A stretch of DNA of 64,000 nt from Oceanospirillales bacterium. Lineage in GTDB: Bacteria > Pseudomonadota > Gammaproteobacteria > Pseudomonadales > Balneatricaceae. The stretch's first letter is position 1. The number at the start of each line of letters is the position of its first letter. Below are positions 6,748 to 15,893 of the stretch, one piece after another. The stretch lies in the NCBI GenBank assembly GCA_018223185.1, contig JAAEYW010000026.1, positions 1 through 64,000 on the forward strand, in the 5' to 3' direction. The position numbers and the translations under genes were made by a program. Below the pieces are notes generated by a model. That model saw only the letters and a list, made by a program, of their open reading frames with translations, did not search any database and was not told the origin of the DNA.

Positions 6748-9393
6748 ATGAATCAGTCAGCTACAGAGCAACCGAGTGTTATCTATCTGAAAGATTATGA
6801 GGTTCCCGCTTTTCTGGTGGAACAGACCGAGTTGCGCTTCGAACTGGAAGAAGAACAAACGCTGGTTCGTTCTCAGGTCCGCTACTCCCGTAACCCTGAT
6901 TCTGCTAACCGTCTGCACCCTCTGGTACTGGATGGACATGAGACGCTTGAGTTACAGCGGCTGAGTATTGATGGGGAAGTGCTCAGCGAGAAGGATTACC
7001 GTCGTGCGGGCGAAAAACTGAGTATCCCGAATCTGCCAGACCACTTTACCCTTGAGTGTATTACACGTATTGAACCGCAGAATAATACCGCGCTGGAAGG
7101 TCTTTATAAATCTGATGGTATGTTTTGCACTCAGTGTGAGGCCGAAGGCTTCAGGCGCATTACTTTTTATCAGGATCGTCCCGATGTGATGGCGCTGTTT
7201 GAAACCACAATTGTTGCGGAAAAGCAGCGTTATCCGGTGTTGCTGTCTAATGGCAATATGGTTGATGCGGGTGAAGAGGATGATGGCCGGCACTGGGTCA
7301 AATGGCAGGATCCGTTTCCAAAACCGGCTTATCTGTTCGCCCTTGTCGGCGGTGATCTTGAGTTTATAGAGGATCGTTACACCACCTGTTCAGGGCGTCA
7401 TGTGGTGTTGAAGATCTTTGCCGAAGCAAAGGATCTGGATAAGCTTGAATATGCCATGACCTCTTTGAAAAACTCGATGAAATGGGATGAAGAGGTCTAC
7501 GGTCGGGAGTATGACCTGGATATCTTCATGATAGTTGCTGTCGACTTCTTTAATATGGGGGCGATGGAAAACAAGGGTCTTAATATTTTCAATACCTCCT
7601 GTGTGCTTGCACATGCTGAAACGACAGTTGATGCTGGTTTTCAGCGCGTTGAAGGGGTTGTCGCCCATGAGTATTTCCATAACTGGTCCGGTAACCGGGT
7701 AACCTGTCGGGACTGGTTCCAGTTAAGCCTTAAAGAGGGTTTCACCGTTTTCCGTGATTCGCAGTTCTCAGCGGATATGAACTCTCAAACGGTAAAGCGG
7801 ATTGAGGATGTTACCCTGCTACGCACGGCCCAGTTTGCTGAGGACGCAGGCCCGATGGCCCATCCGGTTCGGCCTGCCTCATTTATCGAGATATCTAACT
7901 TTTATACGCTAACAGTGTATGAGAAAGGTTGTGAAGTCGTGCGTATGCTTCATACCCTGTTGGGGGCGGAGACCTTTCGTAAAGGTTCCGATCTTTATTT
8001 TGAGCGTCATGACGGTCAGGCGGTGACCACCGATGACTTCGTTCAGGCAATGGCTGATGTTTCAGGCCGTGATATGAGTCGCTTTAAACTCTGGTACAGC
8101 CAGTCGGGAACGCCTCAGGTTTCTGTGACCGGTGAATATGATGCGCAAAATCAGCGCTATACGCTGCATATGCATCAGAGTTGCCCGGCCACACCTGATA
8201 TGGCGACCAAACAGCCGTTTTTGATTCCGGTTGCGGTGGGTTTGCTTGACTCTCAGGGGCAGGATATACCGCTGAATGATGGTGCAAACACCGAGATTCT
8301 GGAGTTTATTGCCACTGAGCAGAGCTTTGTCTTTGATAATATTCCGGTAGAGCCAATTCCTTCATTGCTGCGGGGCTTCTCTGCGCCAGTAAAGCTGAAA
8401 TTCCCCTACAGTCGTGAGCAGCTGGTGTTTCTGATGCAACATGACAGCGATGGATTTAATCGCTGGGATGCTGCACAACAGCTGGCTGTAGGTATTATGA
8501 ACGAGTTAATTGTTGATTATCAGCAAGGGCGGGATCTGATACTGGATCCGGCACTGATTGATGCTTATAAGCAGGTGCTGACTGACACCCGTCTGGATAA
8601 GGCGATGGTTGCTAAAGTGCTGACTCTGCCTTCAGAAGCCTATCTGAGCGAGTTGGCGGAGGTGATTGATGTTGATGCGATCTACCGGGTTCGTCGTTTT
8701 GTCAGGGAGTCCATCGCAAATCAGCTCGAGCCGCTGTTCCTGAGTGCTTATCAGGACAACGATACTGCTGAACCCTACAGCCCTGATGCGGCCTCTGTGG
8801 CTCGCCGAAGCCTGAAGAGCCTTGCACTGGCTTACCTGATGGCTACCGAAAAGCAGGAATATCTCGAGTTGGCCCTGCGGCAGTTCCATCAGGCAGACAA
8901 TATGACTGACAGTCAGGCGGCGCTGACGCTGATCGTTCATTCTGGATTTAAGCAGCAGGCGGGTGAGGTACTGGACGATTTCTATCAGCGCTGGCAGAAC
9001 GAATCACTGGTGGTAAATCAGTGGCTGGCGGTTCAGGCAAGTGATCCTGAAGAGGGTGCGCTGGCGCGGGTGCAGGCTTTGCAGCAGCATCCGGCTTATG
9101 ATGCTGCTAACCCGAATAAGATACGCTCTCTGGTATCGGTTTTTTGCGCTCAGAATATGCTGAATTTCCATAATTCTGATGGCAGTGGCTACCGTTTCCT
9201 GGCGGATCAGATTATTGTATTAAATAAGCAGAACCCCCAGATTGCATCGCGGTTGCTGACACCGTTAACCCGTTGGAAACGCTATCCGTCTGAACGAAGT
9301 GCGTTGATGAGGGCTGAGCTGGAACGGATCAACAGCAGTGGCGAGCTTTCCCGGGATGTTTTTGAAGTATTGACTAAAAGTCTGGCTGGCTGA
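6748..9393 (+). CDS. pepN: Aminopeptidase N (M1 zinc metallopeptidase)
   Basis: Cytosolic broad-specificity aminopeptidase that finishes protein turnover by removing N-terminal residues. At 881 residues it matches bacterial PepN. Motifs: the exopeptidase signature GAMENKGLNIFN near 272, the zinc site HEYFH near 308 followed by the third ligand Glu in LSLKEGFTVFRD, and the conserved tyrosine in FYTLTVYEKG near 390. The C-terminal helical domain is complete. It has a binding site (GCAGGGTG) before ATG 6748 and a gap of just over 100 bases upstream, so it probably has its own promoter. The gene at 9418 follows 24 bases later and may be read through. Confidence 0.97.
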   Translation: MNQSATEQPSVIYLKDYEVPAFLVEQTELRFELEEEQTLVRSQVRYSRNPDSANRLHPLVLDGHETLELQRLSIDGEVLSEKDYRRAGEKLSIPNLPDHFTLECITRIEPQNNTALEGLYKSDGMFCTQCEAEGFRRITFYQDRPDVMALFETTIVAEKQRYPVLLSNGNMVDAGEEDDGRHWVKWQDPFPKPAYLFALVGGDLEFIEDRYTTCSGRHVVLKIFAEAKDLDKLEYAMTSLKNSMKWDEEVYGREYDLDIFMIVAVDFFNMGAMENKGLNIFNTSCVLAHAETTVDAGFQRVEGVVAHEYFHNWSGNRVTCRDWFQLSLKEGFTVFRDSQFSADMNSQTVKRIEDVTLLRTAQFAEDAGPMAHPVRPASFIEISNFYTLTVYEKGCEVVRMLHTLLGAETFRKGSDLYFERHDGQAVTTDDFVQAMADVSGRDMSRFKLWYSQSGTPQVSVTGEYDAQNQRYTLHMHQSCPATPDMATKQPFLIPVAVGLLDSQGQDIPLNDGANTEILEFIATEQSFVFDNIPVEPIPSLLRGFSAPVKLKFPYSREQLVFLMQHDSDGFNRWDAAQQLAVGIMNELIVDYQQGRDLILDPALIDAYKQVLTDTRLDKAMVAKVLTLPSEAYLSELAEVIDVDAIYRVRRFVRESIANQLEPLFLSAYQDNDTAEPYSPDAASVARRSLKSLALAYLMATEKQEYLELALRQFHQADNMTDSQAALTLIVHSGFKQQAGEVLDDFYQRWQNESLVVNQWLAVQASDPEEGALARVQALQQHPAYDAANPNKIRSLVSVFCAQNMLNFHNSDGSGYRFLADQIIVLNKQNPQIASRLLTPLTRWKRYPSERSALMRAELERINSSGELSRDVFEVLTKSLAG

Positions 9394-9417
9394 GGCCTGT
9401 AGAGGAAGGGTAAGAAT

Positions 9418-9804
9418 ATGGAACGCACAATCCCGGAACAGGATAAATTTGAATTGCAGCAGAATTATCGTCGTTATCTGAAGTATCAGGATCAGTATGA
9501 TGATGCCTTTACTAATTTGAAACAGTCCCGGGCCAGCCGGGTCTGGCTGGCAGGGCTGGTGGCATTGCTATTCAGTCCGGGCTCTGACTTTTTTCTTGGC
9601 GCCGCGGCGGCCCTTTTCGGACTTTATTTTTACCGTATAGGCTCTGCCTGGTATACCAGTTTTCAGATTGATGAAGGTCGGGAAGAGGTGTTGCGCTGGT
9701 TTTCCTCCAAAGGCCTGACTTTTGAAGGTCGTATTCTTTATTTTCGTGATGACCGGGTGCTGGCCAATCCTATCGATCCCTTCGCGGATGAGATTTACGG
9801 CTAA
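9418..9804 (+). CDS. Small two-helix membrane protein, unknown function
   Basis: A 128-residue protein not recognised as a named family. It has a charged N-terminal helix (about 1-40), a hydrophobic region about 42-80 that fits two short membrane segments with a Pro-Gly turn (LFSPGSDFF), and a charged C-terminal domain of about 50 residues ending PIDPFADEIYG. Both soluble ends probably face the same side. GAGGAAGGG precedes the ATG. It lies 24 bases after pepN and 11 bases before the AlbA_2 gene, so it is likely in the same transcript and may anchor or partner that protein; this is inference. Confidence 0.7.
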   Translation: MERTIPEQDKFELQQNYRRYLKYQDQYDDAFTNLKQSRASRVWLAGLVALLFSPGSDFFLGAAAALFGLYFYRIGSAWYTSFQIDEGREEVLRWFSSKGLTFEGRILYFRDDRVLANPIDPFADEIYG

Positions 9805-9815
9805 AGGGAAGACTG

Positions 9816-10631
9816 ATGCCGGTTAAGCGCGAATACAAGCAGATCAGTCAACGGGCAAAGAGCTTGCTGTCAAAGCCTGAGGGTGTGGATGTTGATTTCA
9901 AACGCGAAATTAATGGCATAAAAAGTCGCGATCTGGTGTCTTTCGCTAATTCTCCTCAGGGGGGCGCTATTCTGGTTGGGGTTGATGAGTATACCAACAA
10001 GAATGGCTTGCAGCGCGGGCGGGTGGTCGGTTGTGATGTGGACGACAGTGCCCGGCTTAGTCTGATTAATAAAGCGACTGATTGTTACCCCATTGTTGAT
10101 ATTGAGCTGGTGGTTGAAAATATCAGCAATAACTCTTTTTTTCGTATCGAAATACCCTCCGGCAATAAGCGGCCTTACTGCACGCAGCGGGGTGAATATG
10201 CAATCCGGGCCGATGCCCGCTCCCGTGCGCTCTATCCCGAAGAGCTATTGGCGATGTTTATGGATCGCGAAGGTGAGCTGTTTCTGAACCGGTTTCGTGA
10301 AGCTGTCGCGCAACTGGAGCAGCGGCTGGGGCAGATGGATCATGCGTTTGGATCAGGAATGGAGCATTTGCTGATCCATCTCGAAGAGCTTGATAGTCAG
10401 GTGCGCAGGACACTTACGCGGGTTGATCAGATGACCGACAGCGCGAAAAAGCGTTCCCGTAATATGCTCCAGGCTTTGCGGGATTCCCAGGACAGTATTG
10501 CAGGACTCGAATCACTGCTGCTGGCACAGAACGGTAACCCCGCTGGGCGTCTCGAGATTATGCGGGATATTCGCACCCGGCTGGATCAGTTGACAGAAAA
10601 CCTTAATCCAGGAGATGAGCAAAACGAATGA
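9816..10631 (+). CDS. Schlafen/AlbA_2-domain ATP-binding protein with coiled coil
   Basis: The first 150 residues match the AlbA_2 (Schlafen-core) domain: VDVDFKREINGIKSRDLVSF, then the glycine-rich NSPQGGAILVGVDEYTNKNG and, further on, FFRIEIPSGNKRPYCTQRGE and YAIRADARSRAL. The rest, about 160-271, is strongly helical with heptad-like leucines and fits a coiled coil. AlbA_2 domains occur in transcription regulators, helicase-linked proteins and RNA-acting Schlafen proteins; no helicase or HTH is fused here. Its stop overlaps the next gene (ATGA), so it is coupled to the HAD phosphatase, and it follows the small membrane protein. Role unknown. Confidence 0.75.
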   Translation: MPVKREYKQISQRAKSLLSKPEGVDVDFKREINGIKSRDLVSFANSPQGGAILVGVDEYTNKNGLQRGRVVGCDVDDSARLSLINKATDCYPIVDIELVVENISNNSFFRIEIPSGNKRPYCTQRGEYAIRADARSRALYPEELLAMFMDREGELFLNRFREAVAQLEQRLGQMDHAFGSGMEHLLIHLEELDSQVRRTLTRVDQMTDSAKKRSRNMLQALRDSQDSIAGLESLLLAQNGNPAGRLEIMRDIRTRLDQLTENLNPGDEQNE

Positions 10632-11230
10632 TTGAGAGCATTCGTAAAGCGGGCTATTGGGTTTTTGATCTGGATGGTACATTAACTCATCCAGTACATG
10701 ACTTTGAGCAGATTCGTTCTGAACTCGGGCTTCCGGCAGGTTGTGATATTCTGGCGACTATCGCTGATAAGCCTGAATCTGAGCAGAAGGAGCTGAATCA
10801 TCGGCTTGACCAGTGGGAGTATTTCTATGCTGATCAGGTGAAGCCTGCTATCGGTGTAAATGAGTGTCTTGAATTTCTGGGATCACAGGGGTGTTTGTTG
10901 GGAATTCTGACCCGGAATAAGCGTGAGGTGGCACTGCACTGTCTTGAGGTGATAGGAGTCAGCCACCTGTTTAATGCTGCTGCAGTATTGGGGCGGGATG
11001 ATGCGCGGGCAAAGCCGGACCCTCAGGGAGTAAATCTGTTGCTGAATCAGTGGCAGGCCCGTGCTGATGAAGCAGTGATGGTCGGCGATTTCCGTTATGA
11101 CCTGGAAGTGGGGCGTGCGGCGGGGGTAGCCACAATCCATGTTGATTCGAAGCGGGATCGGGAGTGGCCTGAGTTGACCGACCTGAGGGTCGGTACACTG
11201 GCTGAATTACACAAATTGCTAAGAATATGA
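10628..11230 (+). CDS. HAD-superfamily hydrolase (phosphoglycolate phosphatase-like)
   Basis: A 200-residue HAD subfamily I phosphatase. Motif I is DLDGTLTHP with both aspartates near residue 16; motif II is LTRNKR near 96; the motif III lysine is in AKPDPQG near 128; and motif IV is VGDFRYDLEVGRAAG near 155. The four-helix cap lies between motifs I and II. Substrate is not predictable; phosphoglycolate or a sugar/nucleotide monophosphate is possible. The start codon overlaps the AlbA_2 gene stop, which ties it to the preceding operon. Confidence 0.85.
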   Translation: MIESIRKAGYWVFDLDGTLTHPVHDFEQIRSELGLPAGCDILATIADKPESEQKELNHRLDQWEYFYADQVKPAIGVNECLEFLGSQGCLLGILTRNKREVALHCLEVIGVSHLFNAAAVLGRDDARAKPDPQGVNLLLNQWQARADEAVMVGDFRYDLEVGRAAGVATIHVDSKRDREWPELTDLRVGTLAELHKLLRI

Positions 11231-11306
11231 AGGGATTCTGTTTGATTCCCGTCAAGACCGTTTTAAAAAGCTGGGGTATAGTGTCTTTATCTCACAGGAG
11301 GTCGTT

Positions 11307-11855
11307 ATGACATTATTGAATGAATTGCACCAGGATCATGTCAACCTTAATAAGTTGCTGGCTGTGTTGGGAAACAAGCTGGAAAAGCTGAAGCAAGGTG
11401 AAATGCCAAATTTTGTCTTGCTTGCAGATGCCGTCGATTACATCACCAGTTATGCCGATGACTATCACCATCCACTGGAAGATCAGATGTATGAGTTTTT
11501 CAAAGATTCAGGTTGCCCTGAATTGGACCAGGCGATATCCCGGTGTGTTGAAGAGCACAGACAGCTAAAACAAAGCAGTCATGAAATTATTGAAGCGGTC
11601 GACTGTATTCTGAGTGATGCAGTGGTTCCGATGGATCAGTTTGCCGACAAGCTTGAGCATTTTCTTGATGCGCAGATTGAACATCTTAATCTGGAAGAGG
11701 GGACATTGTTTCCGTTATTAGATGAAGTTGCCACTGACGAGCAGTGGAAGGCACTTGAGCCTCTTCTGCCGAAGATGGGTGATCCGCTGTTTGGTGAGAA
11801 GCAGAAGCAGCGTTATATAGATCTGTATTCTGAGCTGTTGCGGGATATGCAGTAA
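11307..11855 (+). CDS. Hemerythrin-domain protein
   Basis: A 182-residue all-helical protein with the diiron ligand pattern of the hemerythrin/HHE family: QDH near residue 10, DYHHPLEDQMYEF near 53-65, EEHRQLK near 86, and HLNLEEGTLFPLL near 130. Members bind O2 or NO or repair iron-sulfur centres. This resembles the short stand-alone form common in Pseudomonas-like bacteria rather than YtfE, since the N-terminal ScdA-type domain is absent. An almost ideal binding site (CACAGGAGGTCG) precedes the ATG, and TATAGT near 11277 could be a -10 element. Confidence 0.87.
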   Translation: MTLLNELHQDHVNLNKLLAVLGNKLEKLKQGEMPNFVLLADAVDYITSYADDYHHPLEDQMYEFFKDSGCPELDQAISRCVEEHRQLKQSSHEIIEAVDCILSDAVVPMDQFADKLEHFLDAQIEHLNLEEGTLFPLLDEVATDEQWKALEPLLPKMGDPLFGEKQKQRYIDLYSELLRDMQ

Positions 11856-11868
11856 CGCTATACAGAGT

Positions 11869-13056
11869 CTAAACAGATCTGAGGTCACTGTTTACATGAT
11901 TGAACAGTTCAGGCTTCATCTCAGGCAGAGAGCGATATTCAATGCGGTTTCTGCCTTTTTCTTTTGCCTGGTAAACCGCATCATCGGCTGCCTTTAACAG
12001 AGCATGTGCCTGGGCGTCCAGGTTATCAAAGGCAAAACTTCCGTAACGACAACTGGTCACTCCTATTGATGCGCTTACCCTGAAAGGCTCGTTATCGTTG
12101 TTATGGATTACCATATGGAGAATTTTAATGCGCAGTTGGTTACCTATTTCAATCGCCTTTTCTTCATCGCAATTGGGTAGCAGGATGGCAAACTCCTCCC
12201 CACCATAACGGGCTACAAAGTCGGTTTTTCGAAGGCTCTGTTTTAACAACAGTCCTACTGATCGAAGCACTTTATCGCCGACCTGATGGCCGAAGTTGTC
12301 GTTCACCAGCTTAAAGTAGTCGAGATCGATAAACAGACAACTCAGGGGGGTTTTATTCCGGCTTGCTCTGGAAAGCTCTCTGATTATCTCCTGATCGAAT
12401 GCGCGCCGGTTATTAACTTTTGTGAGCATATCGATAATGCTAAGTCGCTTCAGGTTCTGCTGATTTATACAGTTTTCAAAGCATACCGAGATTACCGAAG
12501 CCAGATGGCCTATATAATCATAATCGAAGTGTTCGCTGTAGCGAGCAGAGTCGTTACTGCCCAGATGCAGGCTACCAATCAGACAGTTATGGCGGATAAG
12601 TGGTAGCAGTGCACTGCTGGACACATAGGGATTGCTGGGAAAGGCGATGCTCTTGAGCTGAGGACTCAGCTCTCCGATTCTTAATTTGGAGGAGGGGAAT
12701 AAGCTGTTAAGCAGTCGCTGGTTGGTTACAAAGCGAAGGCTGTGTCCCGGTTCTGGCGGAGCATAATCTTCCAGCAGACAGCGGGCTGCGTTCTCCGGAT
12801 CAAACAGGATAAGATTGACGGCAGCCAGTTGGAAATGCTGTTTAAAGTCAATCAGGATAAGATCGAGCAATTCTGCCAGATTACTGCAGCTGAGCAGTCT
12901 GAGTTCGATCTCAAAGAATGAGTGTAAAACAGCTTCATTCCGCTCTACCTTATCGGCTAGCAGGCGAAGTGATCTGCGCAGATCTTTGTTCTCTTTGTCG
13001 GTTGAATCCATGAAACGCCTGCTTTGCACCCTGAGTAAGAAAGAGTTATCGGCCAT
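11869..13056 (-). CDS. GAF-like (DUF484-type) GGDEF diguanylate cyclase
   Basis: 395 residues. An N-terminal helix leads into a GAF-like sensor domain (about 45-205) resembling the DUF484 fold found in gammaproteobacteria. The GGDEF domain at about 215-370 has an active RYGGEEFAILLP motif and an RxxD inhibitory site (RKTD) five residues upstream. It should make cyclic di-GMP in response to a ligand bound by the GAF-like part. ATG 13056 lacks a visible binding site; an internal ATG at 13011 has GCAGG at good spacing and may be the true start. It is convergent with the hemerythrin gene, with 13 bases between stops. Confidence 0.9.
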   Translation of the reverse strand: MADNSFLLRVQSRRFMDSTDKENKDLRRSLRLLADKVERNEAVLHSFFEIELRLLSCSNLAELLDLILIDFKQHFQLAAVNLILFDPENAARCLLEDYAPPEPGHSLRFVTNQRLLNSLFPSSKLRIGELSPQLKSIAFPSNPYVSSSALLPLIRHNCLIGSLHLGSNDSARYSEHFDYDYIGHLASVISVCFENCINQQNLKRLSIIDMLTKVNNRRAFDQEIIRELSRASRNKTPLSCLFIDLDYFKLVNDNFGHQVGDKVLRSVGLLLKQSLRKTDFVARYGGEEFAILLPNCDEEKAIEIGNQLRIKILHMVIHNNDNEPFRVSASIGVTSCRYGSFAFDNLDAQAHALLKAADDAVYQAKEKGRNRIEYRSLPEMKPELFNHVNSDLRSV

Positions 13057-13164
13057 CAGTGATAACTATAAAGGAAAAGGCTGGTTGCAATAATAAAAAA
13101 GGTGGGTAATTTTTCGTTTGACAGAGGCAAAGGGCAGGAAGGTCACGATTGATAGGGGTCAGAG

Positions 13165-13201
13165 CTAAAAAAGCCTGCTACCCATATTGAGCAGCAGGCT
13201 C
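13165..13201 (-). terminator. Rho-independent terminator of the 93-residue protein gene
   Basis: On the minus strand AGCCTGCT and AGCAGGCT form a stem around a 13-base loop and are followed by TTTTTT. It sits just past the stop of the gene at 13221. The 20-base block at 13161-13180 recurs exactly in the nadA terminator at 28601-28620. Confidence 0.8.
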
Positions 13202-13220
13202 TTTGAAAGCTCTGAATAAC

Positions 13221-13502
13221 TCAGCCTGTTTTGGCGATTTTGCCAGTTTGTTCGGGATGGGTATTGATAAAGTGGTTTAATACCCTTCGCAGAACCTTTT
13301 CGTGTGCTGAATCTCCCTTGCGTTGTGCTTTTGCGATATCATCCATGATGATTTTTTTCACTTTGCTCTGACCATCATGGCAGCATAGATAATGGCCCAT
13401 CGCCATGGCTATTATCGGGTCTGTGTGCTCATGTTCTGCTATCGCCTCAACTTCATCCTGAGTGAGGTCGCTAAGGTCAAGGCACTCATTGTAAGTAAGC
13501 AT
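13221..13502 (-). CDS. Conserved small protein, unknown function
   Basis: 93 residues, soluble, mostly helical, starting MLTYNECLDLSDLTQDEVEA. A His/Cys-containing stretch (EHEHTD, then MGHYLCCHDGQ) could bind a metal or haem, but no known motif is formed. The start ATG at 13502 has AAAAGGGGAT upstream on the minus strand. A clear terminator follows, so it is monocistronic. It resembles short conserved hypothetical proteins of marine gammaproteobacteria; no function can be assigned. Confidence 0.75.
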   Translation of the reverse strand: MLTYNECLDLSDLTQDEVEAIAEHEHTDPIIAMAMGHYLCCHDGQSKVKKIIMDDIAKAQRKGDSAHEKVLRRVLNHFINTHPEQTGKIAKTG

Positions 13503-13825
13503 GGTCGTATCCCCTTTTTATTATAATGCGCGTAAATCAAGCTAAACCAATAATCTGAAGGCCCATATGAGAATATGTACAGCGGCCCGGTACTCATATA
13601 TTAGGCAACAGAGCCAGTTTTCTCTAATCAAAATCGGGTATTTCTTATATAGCTTTATTCTTACTGATGAATTATTGATATATCTCAGGGTTATATGTCA
13701 GAGTCGTTCATTGTGTATCATAATTTGTGGCTGTCCTGATGGGTCGATAAGTCAAGGATAGATGAGACGAATATCTGAGAACAGGGCTATTTTATTAACT
13801 CAACATTCTATTTTGTAAGGCTTAA
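13503..13825. other. Divergent intergenic region, 323 bases
   Basis: AT-rich region between the minus-strand 93-residue protein gene and the plus-strand flavin reductase-like gene; it must hold both promoters. A 64-codon frame at 13567-13761 has a fair binding site (GAAGG) but an unlikely composition and no family likeness, so it is not called. No repeat or hairpin stands out. Confidence 0.4.
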
Positions 13826-14440
13826 ATGGATATTCCATTCGATACAATTTCTTCTTCTGCGGCTTATTTTACCCTGACTCAGACTGTGATGCCCCGTCCG
13901 GTGGCCTGGGTTTTATCTGAACATAAGAATGGAGAGCACAATCTTGCTCCGTTCTCATTTTTTTCAGTGGTGTGCAGTGACCCGCCAGTTATCATGATCT
14001 CTGTGGGGCATAAGCCTGACGGGTCATTAAAAGATACCTATCGGAACATCGTTGAACGGAACAATTTTGTGGTGCATCTGGCGCATAGCGGCCAGGCTCA
14101 GAAGATGACGCAAACGTCTAAAACACTGCCGGAAGGTGTCTCTGAAGTGAAAGAGGCAGGCATAGTCCTGACCCCCTTTAATAATTCCCCATTACCCCGG
14201 ATTGCAGGTTGTCGGGTAGCGATAGATTGTGAGCTTTATGAAACCAGAGAGATTGGAAATGCACCGCAGTTTCTCATTTTTGGCAAGGTTCGCAATATGT
14301 TTATCGATGACGCTATAGTGAGTGTTAACGATAAAGGACGATTAAACGTTGATGCCAGAATGTTAGATCCTCTTGGTCGTCTGGGAGGTGCCGATTATCT
14401 CTCTTTTGGTGATATTATTTCCGTGCCACGGGAGTCTTAA
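13826..14440 (+). CDS. Flavin reductase-like FMN-binding protein
   Basis: A 204-residue protein of the flavin reductase-like split-barrel family. It has the typical N-terminal TLTQTVMPRPVAWVLSE and then NLAPFSFFSVVCSDPPVIM, which forms the FMN-phosphate site, followed by KDTYRNIVERNNFVVHL. Members reduce flavins with NAD(P)H or use FMN in other redox steps; the partner enzyme is not apparent from the neighbours. The binding site is TAAGG before ATG 13826. It is convergent with the acyltransferase gene at 14593. Confidence 0.85.
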   Translation: MDIPFDTISSSAAYFTLTQTVMPRPVAWVLSEHKNGEHNLAPFSFFSVVCSDPPVIMISVGHKPDGSLKDTYRNIVERNNFVVHLAHSGQAQKMTQTSKTLPEGVSEVKEAGIVLTPFNNSPLPRIAGCRVAIDCELYETREIGNAPQFLIFGKVRNMFIDDAIVSVNDKGRLNVDARMLDPLGRLGGADYLSFGDIISVPRES

Positions 14441-14592
14441 CCTGGGTCGTTGCCGGGTGTGTGACGGGTTGTCAGGTATAGCAGGGGTTAAAGAAAAGAT
14501 TAAAACATGAAGCTGATGGTGAATATTGAGGCAGGAGGAAGCGCACTCTGTTCCTGTCTTTGATTCTGTCATATAAGTTGGCTGTTGAAGGC

Positions 14593-15753
14593 CTATTCAG
14601 CGTGTTTGAATGGCAGACGCTGACGGAGATATTCCATCTCCTGTCGTAACATCTGTTCTTCTTCCCCGGTAAATCGTTCTATCGCCTGATGAAATCCCGG
14701 GTGCGCCAGCCAGTGGGCCGACCAGGTCTCTATGGGTTCGAATCCCCGCTGTATTTTGTGTTCTCCCTGAGCCCCCGGATCGAAGCGCTGTAGCTGATGG
14801 CGAATACAGTATTCAATACCCTGATAGTAACAGGTCTCAAAATGCAGACTGTCATATTCAGCCAAAGCGCCCCAGTAACGGCCATAGAGGTTCTTACTAT
14901 CCTGGAGGAAGAGTGCGCCGGCAACCGCTTCGGTTTCGCTGTGATTCATATCATAGGCAAAGCAGATGATAATCTGTTCCGCCAGAGTGTTTCTGAGCAG
15001 TTGGAAAAACGTTTCTTTGAGATATCCGCTACGTCCCCGTTTCAGATAGGTGATCTGGTAGAACTGGTAAAACTGTCTGAGCATCTCATCTGTGAGCTGT
15101 GTTCCACTGATAAACCGGTGTTGAATATTGTGTTCAGTAATTTTGCTGCGCTCCTTGCGCAGGTTTTTACGTTTACGAGAGCTGAAGGTTTCAATAAACG
15201 CTTCAAAACTCTGATAGTCGCGATTAAACCAGTGGTATTGAGTTCCCAGTCGGTAGTGGAGCTCTGGATGTTTGCTTTTATCAAGCAGGGGGCCTTCTAG
15301 AAACAGGCCGTGCCAGCCTGAAGCATTGTATTGTGATGCCAGTTGTTGAATGGCGGCCAGAACCTGCCGGGTAAGTAATTCCTGTTGATCGTTGCTAAGG
15401 CTGCTGTGAAACATCAGACGAGGGCCATAACAGGGGGTGAAGGGGATCGCGGTCAGTAGTTTCGGGTAGTATTCTATGTCGTTGCGTTGATAAGCGTCAG
15501 CCCAGCTCCAGTCAAAGACGTACTCTCCATAGGAGTGACTTTTGAGATACAGCGGCATCACTGCAATTGTCTGGTCCCCTTCAGTGACGGCAAGGTGGCA
15601 GGGCTGCCAGCCAGTCTCAGGGGCAACACTGCCTGAATGCTCGAGCGCAAAAAGGAATGCATAGCTGAGAAAAGGGTAGTCATCGCTCCTAAGGCTGTTC
15701 CAGCGTTCAGCTCCGATCTGTTCTATTGCGCTATAAAAATTGAATTGCGGCAT
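14593..15753 (-). CDS. FemAB-like GNAT N-acyltransferase (DUF482)
   Basis: 386 residues matching the FemAB_like/DUF482 family. Landmarks are the N-terminal FLSYAFLFALEHSGSV, the central YVFDWSWADAYQR, FTPCYGPRLM, and a C-terminal GNAT fold with GRYWGALAEYDSLHFETCYY and QGIEYCIRHQLQRFDPGAQG. Relatives transfer aminoacyl or acyl groups, but the substrate of this widespread proteobacterial group is unknown. Soluble and probably cytosolic. It is divergent from the HIT protein gene with about 140 bases between starts. Confidence 0.85.
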   Translation of the reverse strand: MPQFNFYSAIEQIGAERWNSLRSDDYPFLSYAFLFALEHSGSVAPETGWQPCHLAVTEGDQTIAVMPLYLKSHSYGEYVFDWSWADAYQRNDIEYYPKLLTAIPFTPCYGPRLMFHSSLSNDQQELLTRQVLAAIQQLASQYNASGWHGLFLEGPLLDKSKHPELHYRLGTQYHWFNRDYQSFEAFIETFSSRKRKNLRKERSKITEHNIQHRFISGTQLTDEMLRQFYQFYQITYLKRGRSGYLKETFFQLLRNTLAEQIIICFAYDMNHSETEAVAGALFLQDSKNLYGRYWGALAEYDSLHFETCYYQGIEYCIRHQLQRFDPGAQGEHKIQRGFEPIETWSAHWLAHPGFHQAIERFTGEEEQMLRQEMEYLRQRLPFKHAE

Positions 15754-15893
15754 ATTGTCCTATACTGTTCAGAGCGGTATTTGTTATCTAACTATCCGAT
15801 AATAAAGCATTATCTTTTGCAGATGGGCGGTCGTTTCCTGCCTTTCAGTTTGTATAATAAGTATGCATCTGTATTTACGCTAGGAGAATAAAA

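Noticed and set aside
9816-11230. AlbA_2 gene set as a proven defence system
   Set aside because: No toxin, helicase or restriction gene is linked and the neighbours are housekeeping; only a lead.
13567-13761. 64-codon frame with a fair binding site
   Set aside because: Composition (many Ile, Cys, Ser, Arg with no pattern) looks non-coding and it lies in a region that must hold two divergent promoters.
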